A stretch of 12,783 bases of DNA from an uncultured Bacteroidales bacterium (GTDB lineage Bacteria > Bacteroidota > Bacteroidia > Bacteroidales > Paludibacteraceae): positions 1 to 12,783 of the forward strand of contig CALCGX010000118.1 of assembly GCA_937901225.1 (NCBI GenBank). Reading direction: 5' to 3'. The notes under the pieces were generated by a model that did not search any database, had not been told where the DNA came from, and saw only the letters and a program-made list of their open reading frames with translations. The translations under genes and the position numbers were made by a program. Shown here one piece after another: positions 5,723-12,424 of the stretch (its first letter is position 1; every line of letters begins with the position of its first letter).

Positions 5723-6712
5723 ATGGCTGTTACATTAGCAGATATTAAGAAACTGCGCGACATCACTGGCGCAGGTATGATGGACGTAAAGAAGGCTCTC
5801 GAGGAGGCTAACGGCGACTTCGAGGTAGCTAAGGACTTGCTCCGTAAGCGTGGTCAAGCTATCGCTGCAAAGCGTAGCGAGCGCGAGGCTTCTGAAGGTT
5901 GCGTATTGGCTAAGGCTGAGAATGGCTTTGGTGCAATCGTAGGCGTAAAGTGCGAGACCGACTTCGTAGCTAAGAACGAAGATTACGTAAATATGGTTAA
6001 AGCTATCCTTGAGGTGGCAATGACCGAGAAACCAGCTGACCTTGAGGCGCTTAAAGCTTGCAAGTTGGGTGACTTCACCGTACAAGACGCTGTTACTGAG
6101 CGTTCTGGTGTGACTGGTGAGAAGATGGAACTCAGCGATTATGCTTTCCTCGTAGCTCCAAAGGTAGATGCTTACAACCACCTTGGCAACAAGCTCAGCG
6201 CACTCGTTGCTGCTGACGCTGAGGATGCTAACGCAGAGATCCTCCACGGTATCTCTATGCAAGTGGCTTCTATGTCTCCAATCGCTTTGGATGCTGACCA
6301 CGTAGCACAAGAGGTGAAAGATCGTGAGCTTTCTGTAGCTATCGAGAAAACCAAACAAGACGAGATCAACAAAGCAGTTGAGCAAGCTGTTCGCAAGGCA
6401 GGTATCAACCCAGCTCACGTAGATAGCGATGATCACATCGAGTCTAACACCGCTAAGGGTTGGTTGACCCCAGAGCAAGCTGAGACAGCACGTCAAATCC
6501 GCGCTACTGTTCCTGCTGAGGCTGAGGCTAACATCAACATGAAGAAAGTGGAGATGATTGCACAAGGTCGTCTTGGTAAGTTCTTGAAGGAGAGCACATT
6601 GGTAGAGCAACAATACATCATGAGCGAGAGCAAAGAGCTCGTGAAGGACGTTTTGAAGAAGAACAACGTAAACGTAATCGACTTCAAGCGCGTAACCCTC
6701 AACCAAGAGTAA
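5723..6712 (+). CDS. tsf: Translation elongation factor Ts
   Basis: EF-Ts exchanges GDP for GTP on EF-Tu. The 329 residues begin with a UBA-like domain (about 3-42, including LRDITGAGMMDVKKAL), followed by the EF-Tu contact motif TDFVAKN at 79-85 and the duplicated core. The protein is about 45 residues longer than the E. coli form, normal for Bacteroidota. Codon choice is very biased, which leaves the exact antisense frame open for nearly the whole gene (5735-6706); that frame is a by-product. tsf closes the ribosomal operon, with a strong intrinsic terminator starting 13 bases after the stop. Confidence 0.98.
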   Translation: MAVTLADIKKLRDITGAGMMDVKKALEEANGDFEVAKDLLRKRGQAIAAKRSEREASEGCVLAKAENGFGAIVGVKCETDFVAKNEDYVNMVKAILEVAMTEKPADLEALKACKLGDFTVQDAVTERSGVTGEKMELSDYAFLVAPKVDAYNHLGNKLSALVAADAEDANAEILHGISMQVASMSPIALDADHVAQEVKDRELSVAIEKTKQDEINKAVEQAVRKAGINPAHVDSDDHIESNTAKGWLTPEQAETARQIRATVPAEAEANINMKKVEMIAQGRLGKFLKESTLVEQQYIMSESKELVKDVLKKNNVNVIDFKRVTLNQE

Positions 6713-6724
6713 TTAAGTTGATAA

Positions 6725-6761
6725 AACAGCCCTCCGCGCAAACGGGGGGCTGTTTCTTTTT
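6725..6761 (+). terminator. Intrinsic terminator of the rplM-tsf operon
   Basis: AACAGCCC (6725-6732) pairs with GGGCTGTT (6747-6754). After one mismatch, CCG (6734-6736) pairs with CGG (6743-6745), around a CGCAAA loop. TCTTTTT follows at 6755-6761. The long GC stem, small loop and T run make it the most convincing terminator in the window. Confidence 0.95.
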
Positions 6762-6780
6762 AATTGATCCAGATTAACGG

Positions 6781-6806
6781 ACTCCCGATTCCCGACTCCC
6801 GAATCT
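6781..6806 (+). repeat. CTCCCGA-type heptad repeat before the DUF5009 gene
   Basis: Three heptads, ACTCCCG (6781-6787), ATTCCCG (6788-6794) and ACTCCCG (6795-6801), are followed by AATC. The 7-base period is exact, but the bases are GC-rich and unrelated to the GTTTAG type. AGATT at 6771-6775 and AATCT at 6802-6806 flank the array as an inverted pair. The array lies 15 bases before the ATG of the next gene. Confidence 0.7.
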
Positions 6807-6820
6807 AAAAATATAATACT

Positions 6821-8065
6821 ATGTCACAAGAAACTATCACTCCTGCTCCAGCTAAAAAGCGTCTTCTCTCTTTGGACGTTTTGCGTGGTATCACCATCGC
6901 GGGCATGATCCTTGTTAATAACCCTGGTACTTGGTCACATATCTATGCACCTCTCCGCCATGCAGCGTGGAATGGTTGCACACCTACCGACCTCGTTTTC
7001 CCATTCTTTGTCTTCTGCATGGGTATCGCCATGTATATCTCCCATAAGAAGACTAGCCATGCGCTTACTTGGCCTGTGGCGCAGAAGGTAATCACCCGTG
7101 GTCTGCTCATTGTTCTCATAGGTTGGGCATTGAGTTGGCTAGGAATGTTTCTTGGACAAATCACTAAAGAGGGAACCACCCTCTTACACGCTGTTTGGAC
7201 CTATCCTATTGAGCATATCCGTATCTTAGGTGTGTTTCCACGTTTGGGTCTTGTGAGTATCTTCGGCGGCTTGCTTATGCTGGCTGCTAAGCCTAAAAAC
7301 TGCCCTTGGGTAGCTGCTGTTCTGATGGTCATCTATTGTATCATGCAGAGCGTAACCAATAGTTTCGAACTCAACGCTGCCAACATGGAGTCTATTGTGG
7401 ACCTCAAGTTGCTCGGCGACAATCATATCTACCACATGACCAATGCTGCTGGAGAGCGCATTCCGTTTGATCCAGAGGGTGTTCTCTCTACTATCCCTTG
7501 CGTGGCGCATGTGTTGATTGGTGCATGGATGGGACATCTCATTATGAATGTGAAAGATAATTGGGGCAAAGTCACTCGCCTTCTCCTCGCGGGAGCGGTG
7601 ATGATGCTTCTTGGTTTCTTGCTCGATTATGCATATCCGATCAACAAGAGCATGTGGTCTGCAAGCTATATCCTCGTCACCTGTGGTTTGGCAAGCTCAT
7701 TGCTCGCAATCCTAACTTGGATTCTTGATATCCGCTTACCTGAACGCAATGCAAAAGAGGCCACTACCAAGTGCGAGATTGCCACTAAGAAAGTAGCAAA
7801 CAACTGGTATAAGTTCTTCGAGTGTTTTGGTGTTAACCCATTGTTTATCTTCTGCTTGAGCGCGATTGCTGTGTATGTAATGCGTAGTATTCGTTTCGAG
7901 TATCATGAGCAGATGTACAATGTCTGGAGCTTCTGGTATAAGGTGTGCATGCAACCTTTGTTTGGTGATCAAGGTGGCTCTTTGGCATGTGCTTTGAGCC
8001 TTGTTTTGGTGTTCTGGGGCATCGCATACCTCCTCTATCGCAAGAAAATTTATATTAAATTATAG
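6821..8065 (+). CDS. DUF5009 / NagX-type multi-pass membrane acetyltransferase
   Basis: A 414-residue integral membrane protein with about ten hydrophobic segments. The N-terminus (RLLSLDVLRGITIAGMILVN, 14-33, then RHAAWNGCTPTDLVFPFFVF, 46-65) matches the COG4299 family, which includes human heparan-alpha-glucosaminide N-acetyltransferase. H47 in RHAAWNG lies where, from memory, that enzyme has its active-site histidine. The family is thought to move acetyl groups from cytoplasmic acetyl-CoA across the membrane onto sugars; the substrate here is unknown. A short basic loop is near 320-336 (ERNAKEATTKCEIATKK). It lies beyond the tsf terminator and behind a heptad array, so it is probably a separate unit, although no clear promoter is visible. 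No glycan genes adjoin it. The TAG stop at 8063-8065 adjoins repeat copy C. Confidence 0.88.
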   Translation: MSQETITPAPAKKRLLSLDVLRGITIAGMILVNNPGTWSHIYAPLRHAAWNGCTPTDLVFPFFVFCMGIAMYISHKKTSHALTWPVAQKVITRGLLIVLIGWALSWLGMFLGQITKEGTTLLHAVWTYPIEHIRILGVFPRLGLVSIFGGLLMLAAKPKNCPWVAAVLMVIYCIMQSVTNSFELNAANMESIVDLKLLGDNHIYHMTNAAGERIPFDPEGVLSTIPCVAHVLIGAWMGHLIMNVKDNWGKVTRLLLAGAVMMLLGFLLDYAYPINKSMWSASYILVTCGLASSLLAILTWILDIRLPERNAKEATTKCEIATKKVANNWYKFFECFGVNPLFIFCLSAIAVYVMRSIRFEYHEQMYNVWSFWYKVCMQPLFGDQGGSLACALSLVLVFWGIAYLLYRKKIYIKL

Positions 8066-8128
8066 TTTAGAGGACGCTCGCTCTGCGAGCTACTGTTTAG
8101 TGTTTAGAGGTTAAAGGTTATAGGCAAG
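8063..8128 (+). repeat. Heptad-hairpin intercistronic repeat, copy C (DUF5009-ribF)
   Basis: The TAG stop of the membrane protein runs into TTTAGAG, then GAC, a perfect 6-bp hairpin (GCTCGC 8076-8081, loop TCT, GCGAGC 8085-8090), TAC (8091-8093), and five heptads: TGTTTAG, TGTTTAG, AGGTTAA, AGGTTAT and AGGCAAG (8094-8128). The ATG of ribF follows at 8133. The order AGGTTAA then AGGTxAx after the hairpin is the same as in copy B. Confidence 0.85.
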
Positions 8129-8132
8129 GATT

Positions 8133-8984
8133 ATGCCCAAGATCGCAACGATAGGATTTTTCGACGGTATTCATCGCGGACATCGTTTCCTGTTCGCTCA
8201 ATTGCACGAGTATGCCAAGCACCATCAACTCACGCCTACTATCTATACGTTTGACCGCCATCCCAAGGAACTGCTGACGGGGCAAGCTCCCGCTATGCTG
8301 ACTACGCATGACGAACGAAAGGCCTTGCTCCAGAGCTATGGCGAAGTGCATTTCTTGGATTTTGCTGCGGTGCAACAGCTTACTGCTGAGCAGTTTATGT
8401 GCTACCTTAAAGAGCAAGAGGGAGTAGATACTTTGCTAATGGGATACGACCATCATTTTGGTTCGGATCGCCTCAAGGGGTTCCACGAATATGAGAAGAT
8501 TGCGCACAAAGTGGGTTTGCATATCGAGCGTGCGCATGAGTGTTTAGTGGACGGAGTGCCTGTTAGTTCATCGCGAATCCGCAAGCTTATGGCTGCCGCA
8601 CAAATAGACCAAGTCAACCGCCTATTGGGCTACACCTATAGTGTTTCAGGCGTGGTCGAACACGGCAATGCCATAGGCACAAAACTTGGTTTTCCCACAG
8701 CGAATATCCGCCTCAATTCTGCCAAGCAACTCCCCGCTAGCGGTGTGTATTCCGTTGTAGCTCAGGTGAATGGAGTGGAGTATAGGGCACTTGCGAATAT
8801 AGGTACCAACCCAACGGTAGGCAATGACCATCTATCTTTAGAGGTGCATTTGCTTGATTTTCAAGGTGACTTGTATGACCAACCGCTAACAATTTCTTTC
8901 CTTCATTTCCTCCGCCCTGAGCAGAAATTCGCTTCTCTTTCCGACTTGCAACACCAAATCCAACGCGACATCGAATCGCTTTAA
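8133..8984 (+). CDS. ribF: Bifunctional riboflavin kinase / FAD synthetase
   Basis: RibF phosphorylates riboflavin to FMN and adenylates FMN to FAD in the cytoplasm. The N-terminal adenylyltransferase domain shows GFFDGIHRGH (8-17, the HxGH-type nucleotide site) and SSSRIR (145-150, the second nucleotidyltransferase motif). The C-terminal kinase domain shows KLGFPTAN (184-191), GVYSV (204-208) and NIGTNPTVG (222-230). At 283 residues it is slightly shorter than the usual 300-310 because the ATG at 8133 is just six codons before the first strand motif. No upstream FMN riboswitch is visible. The gene converges with pnuC across 136 bases. Confidence 0.96.
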   Translation: MPKIATIGFFDGIHRGHRFLFAQLHEYAKHHQLTPTIYTFDRHPKELLTGQAPAMLTTHDERKALLQSYGEVHFLDFAAVQQLTAEQFMCYLKEQEGVDTLLMGYDHHFGSDRLKGFHEYEKIAHKVGLHIERAHECLVDGVPVSSSRIRKLMAAAQIDQVNRLLGYTYSVSGVVEHGNAIGTKLGFPTANIRLNSAKQLPASGVYSVVAQVNGVEYRALANIGTNPTVGNDHLSLEVHLLDFQGDLYDQPLTISFLHFLRPEQKFASLSDLQHQIQRDIESL

Positions 8985-9011
8985 TCTATTTCTTGTTCCT
9001 TCGTTCACTTT

Positions 9012-9038
9012 TGCCTGTCATAAGAGATATGTCAGGCA
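9012..9038. other. Hairpin in the convergent ribF/pnuC gap
   Basis: TGCCTGTCAT (9012-9021) pairs with ATGTCAGGCA (9029-9038) with a single T-T mismatch, around a seven-base loop. It is 27 bases after the ribF stop. It could help end transcripts from both sides, but neither strand has a good T run after it, so I do not call it a terminator. The rest of the 8985-9120 gap is AT-rich with no gene; TAAATTTG at 9085-9092 matches a -7 element but has no partner and faces no gene. Confidence 0.4.
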
Positions 9039-9120
9039 TGTATTGTATGCATGTTCATAGCACATCCGTCGTCCTTACAAATTATAAATTTGCATAATCC
9101 GCGGGTAGAGTGTAGTGGAT

Positions 9121-9759
9121 TTACAAGGAGAGGCGTTTCCATTGGCGTAGGCCATAGATGCAATTGATGCACCAGAAGGCGTATTGTGCTGCCATGCAGT
9201 AGTTGCCTGCACGGAGCCACATGACCGTAGCTAGGATGTCAACAAAGAGCCACAGATACCACTGCTCGCGGAAGGCTAGTACCATGAGGATTTGTGCGAG
9301 TATGGCAGGGACGGTGGTGAAGGCATCGAGGTAAGGCTGAGGGTCGTCGGTGAAGCGATGGAGCAGCCAGCCTGTGAGCAGAGAGAGCAACAGTAGGGTC
9401 ATGGAGATGAGTAGCATCCAGCGGGGAGATATAACGCGCGTCTGCACCTGCAGGGACTGGGTAGTGAGTCGGCGACGCCACACAAAGACACCGTAGATCA
9501 TCGAAAGGAAATAGAACACATTGAGCGCAATCTCGGCATAGAAACGTTCGAGGCAACAAAGGTAGGTATAAGTACCTACTTGCGCAAAGCCGAAGAGGAA
9601 AGTGAGGATATTGCCTTGTGCACTCAACACCACCGAACAAATGCCTAACATACCGCTGATGAGAGACAAGGGATGGGCAGGCATGAGCCAAAAAGTGATG
9701 ACCTGAATGAGCAAGCCAAGAATGAGGAAGGGATATGTGAATTTAGATGGTTGTGTCAC
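9121..9759 (-). CDS. pnuC: PnuC-family vitamin transporter (nicotinamide riboside or thiamine)
   Basis: A 212-residue inner-membrane protein with about seven hydrophobic segments. It carries the two PnuC signature regions: the first half ends in LNVFYFLSMIYGVFVWRR (79-96), and the second half has EQWYLWLFVD (165-174) and ends in IYGLRQWKR. PnuC proteins let uncharged vitamin precursors cross the membrane for trapping by phosphorylation. In Bacteroidota, close relatives called PnuT are linked to thiamine, usually behind a TPP riboswitch. I see no such riboswitch and no thiamine or NAD gene next to it, so the substrate is open. The usual asparagine in the W..W...N motif is aspartate here (D174). 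The start is a GTG at 9759; no ATG lies before residue 26. It is the last gene of the minus-strand set. Confidence 0.85.
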   Translation of the reverse strand: MTQPSKFTYPFLILGLLIQVITFWLMPAHPLSLISGMLGICSVVLSAQGNILTFLFGFAQVGTYTYLCCLERFYAEIALNVFYFLSMIYGVFVWRRRLTTQSLQVQTRVISPRWMLLISMTLLLLSLLTGWLLHRFTDDPQPYLDAFTTVPAILAQILMVLAFREQWYLWLFVDILATVMWLRAGNYCMAAQYAFWCINCIYGLRQWKRLSL

Positions 9760-9764
9760 GTTGT

Positions 9765-9833
9765 GAGGTGGTTGTCGGCAAAGCCAAGGTTGTGTCGCCG
9801 TAGCCGAGGTGGTATGCGCTACGCGCAGGTACC
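9765..9833. repeat. Tandem ~20-base repeat array with mini-hairpins (Big_5 lipoprotein-pnuC gap)
   Basis: On the plus strand three units lie head to tail: 9765-9785, 9786-9805 and 9806-9826, plus a partial AGGTACC (9827-9833). Each begins (G/A)AGGT and ends in a short arm-loop-arm. Unit 1 has GGC-AAA-GCC (9777-9785). Unit 3 has TGCGC-TAC-GCGCA (9815-9827), extended by GGTA 9811-9814 with TACC 9830-9833. Unit 2 is decayed and does not pair perfectly. The array fills nearly the whole 77-base gap, beginning three bases from the lipoprotein stop. Confidence 0.65.
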
Positions 9834-9836
9834 TTA

Positions 9837-11723
9837 TTATTTCTTCTTATTGTTGGGTTTGCCAGCGAGGGACTTAGGTTTGGACTGTACTTGGGGAATA
9901 GCAAGGTGGTCAAAGTTCTCCTCGAAATCCCAGTTAGCACGCAGTTTGAGTTTGGATGGGTAGTAATAGACAGGTTCTGGTTGGCGATGTAGGAGCCAGT
10001 CACCAGTAGTCCATTTGCCATCATTATTGCAGTCTATGTACATGCGGAGGTAGAAGGTGGAGGCGGCGAGGTATTCGAACTTAGTACCCTCTGGGAGTGC
10101 AGGGAGTTCGCGCAGCACGACATCCTTTTCGTTGAGCAGTTGGATACGTGCCAATGAGTCGAAGTGCGTGAGTTTGACTAAGAGCGAAGCGTATTCATTG
10201 AGCGCCTTAAGGCGAATCGTATAATCGGTGCTATCATTGCATACGCCATAGATATCACGCACCGCCGCCGAGTCGATGGTGAGGTGGTATGACTGCTCGG
10301 GTTGCAGCGCAGCAAGGATATAGTAGTTCATGCCGATGGAGTCGCATGGGATGAGTTGGAAAGGAATAGGCTGCATGATGGTATCGACCTTTTGCGCGAG
10401 ATGGAACATCTCTGCATGGATAGAGTCAATAGGATAAGCAGAGATTATACGGAGGGTATCGTAAATCTCGAACTTGGAAGAAGCATTGGATTTGAGTTCG
10501 AGTTTGCGCGAGAGTTTGTTGCGCATGTATGCCTCGCGAGCCTTCTCAGAGAGGCGAGGATGGCGATATACGGCAAGTATAGTATCGGTCTGAGGGACAA
10601 GATTATAGAGCGAGTCGGAGACCATGTATTGCATTTGCAGGTAGATACTATCCTGGGAGATGGCAAGCGAGTCGGTGAGCCAATAGGTAATGGTGTCGAA
10701 ATGCGTGGAAGTCTGCAAGAGGGCGTAGTCGAGGCAATTAACCCATGCGGAGTCGTTTCCGAGCGAATCGACCTCAGATGGGCGTAAGGCTCGGATGAGC
10801 GGCATGGAATCTTGTGGTGCTGCGAAGATGAGGGTGAAAGCATGTTGTTCCTCGCGTGAGACATTCTGGAAGTACTGGCGTTGCTTGGCCTCTTCGAAAT
10901 ACCAAAGCAGGAGGGAGTCGGGATAGAAATGCGTGACTGGATGGACGAAGGTGGAGTCCACAAGGCGTGTAAAGAGCGTATCACCCGAGATGGAGTCGAT
11001 AGCCAGCGTGTCGCGCCAAATGGTGTCGGTATGGATATCGACAGTGCAATATGGCGTAATGAGCGAGTCGGCAAATGCGAATGCTTCGCCTGGCTGATAG
11101 AGGAAATCGCGGCTAATATCGTTGAGGGCGTAGAGGCGATAGGTGCCAGGTTGGATATTATGAATGGTAAAAGTACCCTCGGCATCGGCGCGAGTGATGC
11201 GTGCGAAGGGCAGTGTAGAGAATGCAGAATCGTGGTGATTGCGATGGATACCTACCAGCACATTGGGCACGGGGTTGAGGTTGGAGGCATCATAGATGGT
11301 ACCCGAGATGGAAAGCGAGTCGATGACATCGCCTGTAGAGAAAGAGAAAACATAGCCCGTGAGCGGCGTCTTCTCATTGTAGTCACAGATGGCAGAACCG
11401 AAGTCAATGGTGTAGGTGGTAGAGTCCTGCAAGTCCTCCATAAAGACCACCGAGAGGTGTTTGCCAATGGCCTTGACCTCTGGAGGATTCTGCTGAGGTG
11501 GGGAGATGAGGACTTTGTTGGCTACATCATCAAGCTGGATATACTCGTCGAAATACACCTGCACCTCCTTGCCTGTGAATAGCAGAGTGCCATTGAGTGG
11601 CACCTCTTTGAGAACAACAGGGGAGATGGTGTCGCGTGGTCCACCCTGTGGACCTTGACCACGGTTGGCGCACGATGCTAAGAGCAAGAAGAATATGCTG
11701 ATGATGTAAATATAGCGAGTCAT
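9837..11723 (-). CDS. Big_5 (Ig-like) domain lipoprotein
   Basis: A 628-residue lipoprotein of a family widespread in Bacteroidota with no defined function. The ATG at 11723 gives MTRYIYI, a hydrophobic core and the lipobox LLASC with cysteine at residue 18. GQGPQGGPRDTISP follows, the glycine-rich linker and start typical of this family. Residues about 31-131 form the Big_5 domain, ending in GYVFSFSTGD. About 137-203 resemble a carboxypeptidase-regulatory beta fold (SISGTIYDASNLNPVPNVLV, then GTFTIHNIQPGTYRLYAL). The rest is beta-rich with many Asp-Ser pairs; residues near 560-610 include DCNNDGKWTTGDWLL, which may bind calcium. There are no acidic residues just after the lipidated cysteine, so I do not predict surface export; a periplasm-facing position is likely. 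It lies between the deacetylase and pnuC, so an envelope role is inferred. Confidence 0.87.
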   Translation of the reverse strand: MTRYIYIISIFFLLLASCANRGQGPQGGPRDTISPVVLKEVPLNGTLLFTGKEVQVYFDEYIQLDDVANKVLISPPQQNPPEVKAIGKHLSVVFMEDLQDSTTYTIDFGSAICDYNEKTPLTGYVFSFSTGDVIDSLSISGTIYDASNLNPVPNVLVGIHRNHHDSAFSTLPFARITRADAEGTFTIHNIQPGTYRLYALNDISRDFLYQPGEAFAFADSLITPYCTVDIHTDTIWRDTLAIDSISGDTLFTRLVDSTFVHPVTHFYPDSLLLWYFEEAKQRQYFQNVSREEQHAFTLIFAAPQDSMPLIRALRPSEVDSLGNDSAWVNCLDYALLQTSTHFDTITYWLTDSLAISQDSIYLQMQYMVSDSLYNLVPQTDTILAVYRHPRLSEKAREAYMRNKLSRKLELKSNASSKFEIYDTLRIISAYPIDSIHAEMFHLAQKVDTIMQPIPFQLIPCDSIGMNYYILAALQPEQSYHLTIDSAAVRDIYGVCNDSTDYTIRLKALNEYASLLVKLTHFDSLARIQLLNEKDVVLRELPALPEGTKFEYLAASTFYLRMYIDCNNDGKWTTGDWLLHRQPEPVYYYPSKLKLRANWDFEENFDHLAIPQVQSKPKSLAGKPNNKKK

Positions 11724-11726
11724 GGG

Positions 11727-11761
11727 AATTGACAGTTTACAGTTGAGAGTTGATAGTTTAG
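11727..11761 (-). repeat. AGTTGAG-type heptad repeat between deacetylase and Big_5 lipoprotein
   Basis: Five consecutive heptads read on the plus strand as AATTGAC, AGTTTAC, AGTTGAG, AGTTGAT and AGTTTAG (11727-11761). On the coding (minus) strand they are of the CTAAACT/ATCAACT type and fill the gap between the two genes. The TAA stop of the deacetylase (11758-11760) is part of the first unit in the direction of transcription. There is no hairpin in this copy. Confidence 0.8.
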
Positions 11762-12381
11762 GTTAAGGATTCGAGTTTGTAGCCTTGGGACTGTAGCCAC
11801 TGGATAATGAGTGGCAGCGCAAGGAGCATGCGGTCGCAGGATTTGAGCGAGTCGTGGAGGACAATGATGCTTCCGTTGCGGGTAAAGCGCTGTACGATAC
11901 GGAGCATTTTGTCGGGTGTATAGTTAGGATTATAGTCGTGGGTAAGTACATCCCACAGATAGATGGTGTAGCCCGCCTGCAACATGGCTTTCTTTTGGGA
12001 ATAGCGCATGCGCCCGTGAGGCGGACGAAAGAGACGAGAATGAAGAATCTGTTCGCCATGTAAGGCATCAGAGACATATGTATGGTTGCAGGACTGATGT
12101 CCGCGCATATGGCTATACGTATGGTTGCCTATGCTATATCCCTCCGCTTTGACACGTGCCAGCAGTTCGGGATAACGCTCTGCGTTCTCTGCCACCATGA
12201 AGAAGGTAGCCTTGGCATTGTATTGGCGGAGGATGTCTAATACCTGTGGCGTACATTGGGGAATGGGACCATCATCGAAAGTCAGATAAACGACCTTCGA
12301 TGATGGATTCATTCGCCATACAACACCTCTATATAGGCGTTGCATCCATGTTGGGAATTGATATAATAATCGTATCAACAC
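11758..12381 (-). CDS. Polysaccharide deacetylase family protein (NodB domain)
   Basis: A 207-residue, almost bare NodB domain of carbohydrate esterase family 4, which removes acetyl groups from N-acetylated sugars using a metal ion. All five motifs are visible: TFDDGP (34-39, D36 and D37), HTYSH (87-91, metal histidines H87 and H91), RPPHG (119-123, with His where many members have Tyr), WDVLTHD (143-149) and IVLHDS (173-178, H176). The start is GTG 12381, in the repeat. It gives MLIRLLYQFP and then the GVVWRM..KVVYLTFDDGP approach seen in Bacteroides relatives; an ATG at residue 13 is the alternative. No convincing signal peptide is seen. The substrate is unknown; peptidoglycan or a surface glycan are possibilities. 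It lies between a ROK kinase gene and the lipoprotein gene. Confidence 0.92.
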   Translation of the reverse strand: MLIRLLYQFPTWMQRLYRGVVWRMNPSSKVVYLTFDDGPIPQCTPQVLDILRQYNAKATFFMVAENAERYPELLARVKAEGYSIGNHTYSHMRGHQSCNHTYVSDALHGEQILHSRLFRPPHGRMRYSQKKAMLQAGYTIYLWDVLTHDYNPNYTPDKMLRIVQRFTRNGSIIVLHDSLKSCDRMLLALPLIIQWLQSQGYKLESLT

Positions 12382-12424
12382 TAAACTCTAAACAGTAGCG
12401 TAACGTTCTCTAAACACTATCCTA
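12382..12424 (-). repeat. Heptad-hairpin intercistronic repeat, copy D (ROK-deacetylase)
   Basis: Read on the minus strand: after the TGA of the ROK gene come ATAGTGT and TTAGAGA, then AACG (12407-12404), a decayed hairpin with only CG-TTA-CG, TAC (12397-12395), then TGTTTAG and AGTTTAG running into TGTTGAT. The probable GTG start of the deacetylase lies across the last two units. The anchors and heptads are kept, but the arms are shorter than in copies A-C. Orientation follows its genes. Confidence 0.7.

Noticed and set aside
5735..6706. 323-residue minus-strand open frame antisense to tsf
   Set aside because: It mirrors the tsf codons exactly and is open only because the strongly biased codons of tsf avoid complements of stops. 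The protein looks like no family and has no start context; tsf is certain.
8066..8132. FMN riboswitch before ribF, or TPP riboswitch before pnuC
   Set aside because: Both gaps are too short and are filled by repeats. The conserved riboswitch cores are not visible.
9085..9092. TAAATTTG on the plus strand as a promoter -7 element
   Set aside because: It has no TTG at the right distance and points into the antisense of pnuC, with no plus-strand gene beyond it.
10881..11582. 233-residue plus-strand frame inside the Big_5 lipoprotein gene (also 10302-10787)
   Set aside because: Composition is that of a shadow frame, with no domain or signal. The minus-strand frame has a lipobox, Big_5 domain and full family length.
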